Below are positions 7,154-13,430 of a DNA stretch of 29,689 nucleotides, one piece after another; position 1 is the first letter of the stretch; each line of letters opens with the position of its first letter. Made by a program: the position numbers and the translations under genes. The notes under the pieces are model-generated. The model was not told the origin of the DNA. It saw only the letters and a list, made by a program, of their open reading frames with translations, and searched no databases. The DNA is taken from positions 1-29,689 of the IMG/VR virus record IMGVR_UViG_3300031657_000006. One strand, given 5' to 3'. This stretch comes from a virus.

Positions 7154-9159
7154 AATCTCTCCTGGTCTACTTTTGCTATCGTATCCCAAAGCATTGCTAT
7201 TACTCTTGGCTGATCTTCCAATGAATATTTATCCATATTCATGCCTTCGAATCCCATGCCTTGTTTAACCATATCTTCCATGCCTTTTTTAAGCATCCAT
7301 TTTACCGGCATCTTTAACAGTTTACCTATCCCACTTCTGGAAGGTTTATTTGCAAGCATAATACCACCGACAGCAGATGTTCCAGGATTCTTAGCAATAA
7401 ACTTATTAACATTACTAAGCCGTTCACCTCTTCTAGCTCTATTGATTTGATGTTGCCCATATACATATGATAATGGCACCAGCCCTAATGTGGATAATGC
7501 CAATGCCTTGGCTGTATTCAATTTTCCAGCTGTCTTTGGCATCTGATTTTGTTTATACGCATCATACTCATTTTCTACCGATCTCCCAACCTCAGTCAAG
7601 GCCATAGCGCCGGCAACTGACCCCATTAATGCAAACTTATTTTTCCACATAGACTTCATGACATCTACCATAGCTTTACTGCCTGTCACCCTGGCTAACC
7701 CCAAATATGCTGCAATTGCTAGTAATGATGTAGGCAATACATCCATTGCTGAGCTAGGTGGATTTAATGGTGTCTGTATAGCCTCTGCTTTCTTTATCAT
7801 TATAATACGCGATACCATGGGTTTACTATGATAAGATTTCTGACCAATAAATGGTGTAAGTAATTTAATAATATCATCAGAGATATTTTCCTCACATATA
7901 TTATAAGGAGAACGTTCTTCGTTTACAATCTCTTTGATGCGCATCATTCTTTCCACGTCACCATCATCAATAACCATTCCATTTTCTTCATATTCATCAG
8001 CAAGATCTTTCTTCCCTTGGATAACCAGAGTCATCCTTTGAAATTCTTTTGGTTTTGGCGACATACCAAGGCCTATCATCGTAGTTATAACCTTATCCAT
8101 ATCATGTGTTGCTAATTCATCTATAACATCATTAGGCAAATCCGGTTCAGTATCACGTAAAGCAGGAGTTATAAAGTCATTCATATATTTTCTAATCTGT
8201 TTATCATCATCACTTATGACTTCACCTTCTACTTCCTTCTCTATTTCAGCATCTTTATCAGCCTCATTAGTTTTCTCCAGTTTAAGATCTTCCGGATCAG
8301 TGATAGTTTCATCTTCACTAGCGACCTTTGCCAATACAACAGCAGAACGGTCTGCTGGGCGTCCAATAGAGTCTGGACTTGTTAGGTTACTAATATCAAA
8401 AAAAGATGGATACATGTTAACCATAAACACCTTGCGCCCACTAGACATTGTTTCACCTTTGTGCAGCTTTATATGATCACAATATCTTTGAGCGGTTGCC
8501 GCTATACCCTTAGCCCCACCATCTTTGTTAAGCTCTTTAATATATGAAAGGTCTACGCCGTACTTCTTTCCTATATCATGTATTGTCTTCAAATCTTTAG
8601 TCTGAGCAATCTTCTCCATATCACTATTGGGAATTGCATAGAGTTCTCGCCACTTAGGATGGCATATTGAACAAACATCGAAAGACACCTTAGTACCCAT
8701 GGACACCTTAATATCCTTATTCTTAGCTAAGGCATCCCTTGTCCAATCATCTTTTTTAAGATCATATTCTACGATCAGTTCAACCCGTGCCATCTTATTA
8801 TTGAAGAAAGAGAATACCACCCTGCCATATGATTTTTTAGGATCTTTATTTTTATGCAATCTATACCAATATGCATTTTCTACAAATGTTTTATGCCCAT
8901 ACTCTTTCGTATCATTATCTAAAGATTTTGTTGGGAAATAATCACCGTTATTGTTTTGTCCCCAGTTCTCATCGGTCATTGCCGCAATCAACAAATACCC
9001 TTTTCCGTCCTTGGGTTCCATGCTTGCAATAAAATCTTTTATTCCTATAGAGAGATCTTTTTCAGCAGCTTCTTTAAGAAAATTATCCTTTTGAATAAGG
9101 CTTTCTACAATAGTGTTCTCATCATCTGGTTGTTCAATATACTTAATCATTCCTGACAT
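7150..9159 (-). CDS. Prohead protease (S80/T4 gp21-like) with zinc knuckle and C-terminal cargo-like extension
   Basis: A 669-residue protein. Residues about 50-280 match the serine prohead protease type of T4 gp21 (MEROPS S80): N-N-G-D-Y-F-P near 70, a histidine at 102 (RLHKN) and V-S-M-G with serine 153, the likely catalytic His and Ser. It carries putative metal ligands CSIC (163-166) and C-D-H (227-230), seen in related proteases of large phages. The domain ends at KVAS (278-281). A charged linker and a helical part follow. After that comes an internal leader-like segment (MVSRIIMIKKA, 448-458) and a region with hydrophobic helices and basic patches, including KTAGK at 542. Typical prohead proteases are about 200-300 residues, so the C-terminal extension is unusual and may be cut off by the enzyme itself. 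Confidence 0.8.
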   Translation of the reverse strand: MSGMIKYIEQPDDENTIVESLIQKDNFLKEAAEKDLSIGIKDFIASMEPKDGKGYLLIAAMTDENWGQNNNGDYFPTKSLDNDTKEYGHKTFVENAYWYRLHKNKDPKKSYGRVVFSFFNNKMARVELIVEYDLKKDDWTRDALAKNKDIKVSMGTKVSFDVCSICHPKWRELYAIPNSDMEKIAQTKDLKTIHDIGKKYGVDLSYIKELNKDGGAKGIAATAQRYCDHIKLHKGETMSSGRKVFMVNMYPSFFDISNLTSPDSIGRPADRSAVVLAKVASEDETITDPEDLKLEKTNEADKDAEIEKEVEGEVISDDDKQIRKYMNDFITPALRDTEPDLPNDVIDELATHDMDKVITTMIGLGMSPKPKEFQRMTLVIQGKKDLADEYEENGMVIDDGDVERMMRIKEIVNEERSPYNICEENISDDIIKLLTPFIGQKSYHSKPMVSRIIMIKKAEAIQTPLNPPSSAMDVLPTSLLAIAAYLGLARVTGSKAMVDVMKSMWKNKFALMGSVAGAMALTEVGRSVENEYDAYKQNQMPKTAGKLNTAKALALSTLGLVPLSYVYGQHQINRARRGERLSNVNKFIAKNPGTSAVGGIMLANKPSRSGIGKLLKMPVKWMLKKGMEDMVKQGMGFEGMNMDKYSLEDQPRVIAMLWDTIAKVDQERL

Positions 9160-9181
9160 CGCTACTCCTTTTGCCCTTAGG

Positions 9182-9565
9182 CTAAAGCCCTATTCTTCTT
9201 TTAGATTTTGGGCTATTATGGAAAGTTATTTTATTGCGCGTAAATGCATTATACTGTCTATCCATCCCGCCATATCCGTGTTCCTTACCAATTGCTCTTA
9301 GTCTACCTGGAGCTTTTATTTTGTTAACTATATTGGATGTCACCATTCCCAACAGACCACCTACTGCGGGCAATATTAAACTTTCTTTAAATGGTAAAGA
9401 GCGTTTTAGCTTACCAAAGATACTGGCACCCATACCAACTCCTGCACCAATACCAGTACCAACTATTGCAGTTCCCTTAAGCTTTTTGTTATATTCTTTT
9501 TGCATACCCCTATTGTCGGTATTAAGGGCTATGGCTTCTTTAACAATCATCCTTGGACATTTCAT
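9182..9565 (-). CDS. MKCP-leader basic membrane-active-looking protein (127 aa)
   Basis: Starts MKCPRMIVKEAIAL after a strong GGAGGAG ribosome site. Two glycine-rich hydrophobic segments follow (VGTGIGAGVGMGASIF, about 33-48, and LPAVGGLLGMVTSNIV, about 65-80), separated and followed by basic stretches. The C terminus has an aromatic, Lys/Arg-rich tail (MDRQYNAFTRNK). There is no signal peptide pattern beyond the leader and no enzyme motif. The hydrophobic segments are glycine-zipper-like and could insert into a membrane. The gene lies directly upstream of the protease gene in transcription order. The family is unrecognised; a packaged, ejected or membrane role is an inference from the leader and composition. 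Confidence 0.65.
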   Translation of the reverse strand: MKCPRMIVKEAIALNTDNRGMQKEYNKKLKGTAIVGTGIGAGVGMGASIFGKLKRSLPFKESLILPAVGGLLGMVTSNIVNKIKAPGRLRAIGKEHGYGGMDRQYNAFTRNKITFHNSPKSKRRIGL

Positions 9566-9579
9566 AATAAACTCCTCCT

Positions 9580-9870
9580 CTATGCTATAGGTAATGGAGC
9601 TATAGGTAATGGAATTATTACTCTCAACACTAATCCGATAATTATACCAACCGCATCGGCTGTCAAGTCTTTATAACTCATTCCACTGCCACCTATATCA
9701 GCTACTTCCTTACCAATGCCTACCATACTTGCTGTTATATTACCACAAAAATATGTTATCAATATGCACCCTATTAGGTGCCACAGCTTATCTATAGTAG
9801 TCCAACTATCACCAAAACAGATGATCTTGTGCTTCTTACAATACGCAATAAACTTTTCCCATAATTCCAT
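9580..9870 (-). CDS. YfiM/DUF2279-like small membrane protein
   Basis: A 96-residue membrane protein with two or three hydrophobic segments. It shows the order of conserved features of the YfiM (DUF2279) and VanZ-like group: D-K-L-W-H-L near residue 28, G-K-E-V-A-D near 53, and S-Y-K-D-L-T-A-D-A-V-G-I-I-I-G near 65-80. These acidic and histidine residues in a membrane setting suggest a metal or envelope-related function, though the biochemical role of the group is not known to me. It lies in a run of small membrane proteins between the portal and protease genes. The last ten residues are a short repeat, I-A-P-L-P-I-A. The group assignment is from motif memory. Confidence 0.6.
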   Translation of the reverse strand: MELWEKFIAYCKKHKIICFGDSWTTIDKLWHLIGCILITYFCGNITASMVGIGKEVADIGGSGMSYKDLTADAVGIIIGLVLRVIIPLPIAPLPIA

Positions 9871-9883
9871 TATATTCTCCTTA

Positions 9884-10216
9884 TTATAAGTCCTTTTCTT
9901 CTAATGGGACAGATCCTTCCCAATCTTCCTTTGTGGCACTGTCCAATTCCCAAGTTTTTCCAGTTATCTCTTTAGAATCTATAGTACCATAAAATTCTGA
10001 TCTAATATAAAGATCATTATCTTCTATTAATAATTTCATGCGTTCTAATGACAGTTTACCTATAAGCATCTCCGTCCTATCTTGCAAGAATATAAGCTTT
10101 TCCCCTTTAAATGTTATATGACTAAGTATCAAGTCATGAATAATTATATTCTTTCCAGGTTGTTGCATAGCCCTACCTATGGCTTCAAGGATTATGCCGT
10201 TAGTATTCCCATACAT
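9884..10216 (-). CDS. Hypothetical protein (110 aa)
   Basis: A 110-residue acidic soluble protein of alpha/beta appearance, with no membrane segment, cysteine or catalytic motif visible. It starts MYGNTNGIILEAIGRAM; the AGGA before its ATG is unusually close (about three bases), so a nearby alternative start cannot be excluded, though no better one is seen. It lacks the shared leader of its neighbours. It follows the 31-residue leader peptide gene by 26 bases and precedes the YfiM-like gene. I cannot assign a function. Confidence 0.55.
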   Translation of the reverse strand: MYGNTNGIILEAIGRAMQQPGKNIIIHDLILSHITFKGEKLIFLQDRTEMLIGKLSLERMKLLIEDNDLYIRSEFYGTIDSKEITGKTWELDSATKEDWEGSVPLEEKDL

Positions 10217-10242
10217 CCTGAATATACTATTGTTTTTTGTTT

Positions 10243-10338
10243 TTATGATACCAAACGATCCCTGCCTAATGCTTCTAATTCTGGTGTCACTAAAAACCTT
10301 CTTGATGCTTCCTTAACTATCATTCTTGGGCATTTCAT
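10243..10338 (-). CDS. 31-residue MKCP-leader mini-protein
   Basis: A short gene preceded by AAGGAG five bases before the ATG. It encodes the leader MKCPRMIVKEAS followed by only 20 residues (RRFLVTPELEALGRDRLVS) and ends in TAA. The leader is identical at 11 of 11 positions to that of the 127-residue protein, although third codon positions differ, so selection is on the peptide. If cleavage follows K-E-A the product would be a 20-residue peptide. It is too short for most gene finders and is likely to be missed. It fits exactly in the spacer between the 233- and 110-residue genes. No family is recognised. Confidence 0.7.
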   Translation of the reverse strand: MKCPRMIVKEASRRFLVTPELEALGRDRLVS

Positions 10339-10352
10339 AATTTCTCCTTATT

Positions 10353-11054
10353 TTATAAACCAAAAAATTTATAGCCACCATATATACCATGGTAACCATT
10401 TTTACCTTTTCTAAAATTTGACATAGCAGATATAGACCACCTCTCATTTATTATGGCTTGTAGCCCACCAATAACGTCAAACCGATCCACTCCTCCAAAC
10501 GCTCCACTATTTACCAATAACTGAAGCCTATCTTTCATATCTACTTTTTTAGGTGATTTTGTTAATATAGGATCTAGTATCTGCTGGTGCAGCGTCCCAT
10601 CCATTAAAAATTTATATTCCTCTGTCATCCAAACATCCACAACCACGGTTTGAGCAGTTGTAAATCTTAGAGTATCGCCAGTTTCTTCGAATACTATTTT
10701 ATAATCTACCTTTAAAGAATCATCTGTTCCAAGAGTATCTATTAATATCTTTGCCATCTGTGTACCCGGTTCTAATGATGTTGAGTCGGCCAACCATACA
10801 GTATCCATAAGAGTCATAACTATAATATCAGGGTTAGCCTTCAAGGAATCCCATCTAGTCTTCCAAAATTCTGCTAATACTGTCATACCACTAAGAGAAT
10901 CCGTTATAGTTTTAATCTCCGTATCCTTCCCATCAATTACCTCGACCTTAATGTCATTGAGATTAGTGATACGAGTAGCTTGCATAATGTTAATTGCCAC
11001 ACTTCCAACCATAACTGCAAACAATATAATAATAACTTTAACTTGAATACTCAT
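10353..11054 (-). CDS. Membrane-anchored protein, N-terminal TM helix
   Basis: A 233-residue protein with one N-terminal membrane helix (about residues 5-24, VKVIIILFAVMVGSVAI), with no lipobox. A charged, beta-rich domain follows, with repeated Asp/Thr/Leu pieces (DSLKANPDI, DTVWLADS, DTLGTDDS). The C terminus (YHGIYGGYKFFGL) ends in aromatic and glycine residues like the last strand of a small beta barrel. The single anchor with a large outer domain resembles spanin-type or virion anchor proteins, but I cannot place it in a family. It is next to a multi-pass membrane protein and another N-terminally anchored protein, so a lysis or envelope role is a weak possibility. Confidence 0.6.
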   Translation of the reverse strand: MSIQVKVIIILFAVMVGSVAINIMQATRITNLNDIKVEVIDGKDTEIKTITDSLSGMTVLAEFWKTRWDSLKANPDIIVMTLMDTVWLADSTSLEPGTQMAKILIDTLGTDDSLKVDYKIVFEETGDTLRFTTAQTVVVDVWMTEEYKFLMDGTLHQQILDPILTKSPKKVDMKDRLQLLVNSGAFGGVDRFDVIGGLQAIINERWSISAMSNFRKGKNGYHGIYGGYKFFGL

Positions 11055-11059
11055 AATTA

Positions 11060-11473
11060 CTAATCCTTTTGTACACCGTGTCTTTTAACAAACCCTTCAA
11101 TAATTTTGTATAACATCCCTGAAAATGCAAATAATAACCCAGCCACAATCACATAATTCCAAAAACTAGAGACAGCAATATCTGCAGAACCTCTGCTCTC
11201 ATTATATGATGTAAACATATTAGAAATCATTTGGAACTTAAACACAAACGAGATAAGAAATGCATATATTAAGCTGAGCCATCTTTTAACCTCACCAGGC
11301 AATCCAAACTCAAACCATTTCTTAAATGGCTTTAGGAAGAACCAATCACCCCATTTGTTTGGAATTCCCTTGATCATACTACTTGTAGTTTTAGCCAAAG
11401 CATATACACAAACTACAACAACAAAAAACATTGCTATTTCTATGAGAAAAACATTAAACATACTTGGTACCAT
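11060..11473 (-). CDS. Multi-pass membrane protein (holin-like topology possible)
   Basis: A 137-residue protein with three hydrophobic helices: about 7-28 (FLIEIAMFFVVVVCVYALA), about 63-80 (LSLIYAFLISFVFKF) and about 105-125 (NYVIVAGLLFAFSGMLY). The C terminus is basic. I start it at the ATG (11471-11473) behind GGAGG rather than at the upstream GTG in the same frame, which precedes that ribosome site. It lies three genes from the portal in a cluster of membrane proteins. Size and three membrane spans are compatible with a holin, but no endolysin is present in the window and I see no sequence family evidence, so the holin idea is weak. Confidence 0.6.
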   Translation of the reverse strand: MVPSMFNVFLIEIAMFFVVVVCVYALAKTTSSMIKGIPNKWGDWFFLKPFKKWFEFGLPGEVKRWLSLIYAFLISFVFKFQMISNMFTSYNESRGSADIAVSSFWNYVIVAGLLFAFSGMLYKIIEGFVKRHGVQKD

Positions 11474-11494
11474 AAGATCCTCCTTATTCACCAG

Positions 11495-12262
11495 TTATTT
11501 TGATTTACATTGCTTTTTTATTTCATAAGCCTGCCAAGTTGATAATAAGCTTTCCAGTGAAAGTCTAAAAAACCTTCTTGACATTGACCTTACTTCACTA
11601 TCTACATTTATATTATTAATTTTTCTTTGAGGATTTGTTATCCAGAATAAATCAATAAAAAAAGTATCTATATGCTTATCATGAGATGTTTCAAAAAAGA
11701 ATTTTACAAATCCTTTATCATCTTCTAATTTCTTTTCCCAACTTGTTTTTACTTTCCCAATTTGTACTTGCATCTCATCTTTGACATCTCCCACCGTGAT
11801 AGTCTCAATATCCTCACTTAAAAATTGATCGAAAAACTCTATCATGGAGTTAGCCTTTATAACAACTAACTGACTAAGCATTCCTTTTTTCTTTGCCCAT
11901 CTCATTGCTTCTTTTTTAATACTTTTTAACTCATCAATTGTTGCTATCCTACTATCATATACCCCTGTAATTTTGGTATTATGATCAATCTTCTTTCCCA
12001 TTACCCTCTGGTTAGAAAGTACCTTCTTTAATTGTCTAGTTATATCACTACTTCTAATAACACATGTCTTATTTACCATATTAGTAACTATACCCTTAGC
12101 TATCACTTCATACTTTGCTCTATTGGCCTTATTCACAGCATTATTACCAAATATATTACCCAACGTAACAATAACCCCCGTTAACCCTGCTACCATTACC
12201 GGTCCCAATAAACTATTATAATCTGTCGCTTTTGTTATTAATGCCACCATTGATGTTATCAT
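11495..12262 (-). CDS. N-terminally membrane-anchored hypothetical protein
   Basis: A 255-residue protein with a hydrophobic N-terminal segment (LLGPVMVAGLTGVIVTLG, about 18-35) followed by a mainly helical, basic cytoplasmic or virion domain. No catalytic motif is visible. The start (MITSMVALITK) has no clear ribosome site, and a second ATG four codons on is equally poorly served, so the exact start is uncertain. It lies between the small 104-residue protein and the three-pass membrane protein. Family not recognised; the pairing with neighbouring membrane proteins suggests a shared envelope-related task. Confidence 0.6.
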   Translation of the reverse strand: MITSMVALITKATDYNSLLGPVMVAGLTGVIVTLGNIFGNNAVNKANRAKYEVIAKGIVTNMVNKTCVIRSSDITRQLKKVLSNQRVMGKKIDHNTKITGVYDSRIATIDELKSIKKEAMRWAKKKGMLSQLVVIKANSMIEFFDQFLSEDIETITVGDVKDEMQVQIGKVKTSWEKKLEDDKGFVKFFFETSHDKHIDTFFIDLFWITNPQRKINNINVDSEVRSMSRRFFRLSLESLLSTWQAYEIKKQCKSK

Positions 12263-12275
12263 TATTAATATTTAT

Positions 12276-12590
12276 CTACCATTTAATTATTATAGCATTA
12301 ACATCTATAGTTGCCGGAGATGCATCACTAGTTTTTATATTAATAATAGACCCAGCATAATCCATACCAGCAGCACAAAATTCCTTAACGTATGGTACAG
12401 TATCCTCTGACATACCCTCATAATAAATAGCATATATTCCTTCAATATTACATCTAAACCCCCTAGCTGGGTACGCAAATGTTTTCCCCGCAAATTCATT
12501 AACATCTTTCCCATACGCTGGTAAATTCACAGCTGTTTTTGGATTTTGTGCTAAATGCCTCTTCATTTTTGTCCAATCAAACATTGCCAT
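12276..12590 (-). CDS. Hypothetical small virion-associated protein (104 aa)
   Basis: Begins MAMFDWTKMKRHL at the ATG seven bases after GGAGG; an in-frame TTG four codons upstream has no ribosome site of its own. The protein is a compact, aromatic and beta-rich 104-residue domain (FAYPARGFRCNIEGIYAIYY in the middle). There are two cysteines and no membrane segment. It sits between the 270-residue protein after the portal and a run of membrane proteins. I do not recognise the family. Position near the portal makes a virion role plausible but unproven. Confidence 0.6.
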   Translation of the reverse strand: MAMFDWTKMKRHLAQNPKTAVNLPAYGKDVNEFAGKTFAYPARGFRCNIEGIYAIYYEGMSEDTVPYVKEFCAAGMDYAGSIINIKTSDASPATIDVNAIIIKW

Positions 12591-12617
12591 CGTGTCCTCC
12601 AATTATTCTTTTAATAT

Positions 12618-13430
12618 CTATGATGCTGGCTCACCAGCTGTGTCTAACACATTTATTGCTCTTATGTTACTTATTTCTATTTTATATGTTTTATCTGTAG
12701 CTACAGTAAATGTTATCTCATCTAATACACTATGACCACTAAGTATTTGTTCTGTTATTACCGGCTCTACGGCATTTTCATATTTCTCCCGCTTCATTAC
12801 TGGATCTAAAGCATCATCATGTTGCCAAATCTGCACCATAAATGTTTTATCTACATACTCATACTTAGTAAACGCAAGAGCAGCCCTAATTAAGTCATCT
12901 GTTATTGTTATTTCCGTTGTAGGAGTCGTAACCGCTATTTCCTTAGTATACGAATAAATATCACTAGTTGCTATTAACTCACCATCTTCATTGATCGCAC
13001 CGGTTAGTGCCAATACCTCATTTGCTTGCATAGGCAATGTTCTGAATTCCGTAGGATCATATCCTTGTACCTGCTCCCAATTAGCATCATCCCAGCCAAT
13101 GTAAGTGTCTGTAGATAGTCCTATTTTTATAATATATTGGTCATCTCTTTCTGGGTTTTCTACATCTAAGACATCAGAATCTAATTCTATATACCAAAGA
13201 CCACTAGAAACATGAGTCATTGTTGCTCCTGCTACAGTACCTGTAACTAAAGCACTTATCACCGTTCCTTCACCATGCAAGTCATCTTCCCACCAATCAT
13301 AAGGGTAATCCCTAACCACCACTGTATCTAAACGTTTTGCATATACAAGAATAGCAACATTATTAGGATTATCTTTAGTATAAGGATTCCCACCACTATC
13401 ATATATCGTTGCATAAAATCTTTTAAACAT
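12618..13430 (-). CDS. Putative beta-rich structural protein next to portal
   Basis: A 270-residue protein dominated by beta strands with Thr/Val/Ile-rich pieces (EIAVTTPTTEITITDD) and many aromatic residues, as in phage spike, fibre or adaptor proteins. The N terminus (MFKRFYATIYDSGGNPYT) and following VAILVYAK resemble an immunoglobulin-like or carbohydrate-binding sandwich domain. The start immediately abuts the portal stop (TAG ATG) and uses the GGGG run at the end of the portal gene as ribosome site, so it is translated with the portal. The family is not recognised. A surface or neck protein is the likeliest class. Confidence 0.6.
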   Translation of the reverse strand: MFKRFYATIYDSGGNPYTKDNPNNVAILVYAKRLDTVVVRDYPYDWWEDDLHGEGTVISALVTGTVAGATMTHVSSGLWYIELDSDVLDVENPERDDQYIIKIGLSTDTYIGWDDANWEQVQGYDPTEFRTLPMQANEVLALTGAINEDGELIATSDIYSYTKEIAVTTPTTEITITDDLIRAALAFTKYEYVDKTFMVQIWQHDDALDPVMKREKYENAVEPVITEQILSGHSVLDEITFTVATDKTYKIEISNIRAINVLDTAGEPAS

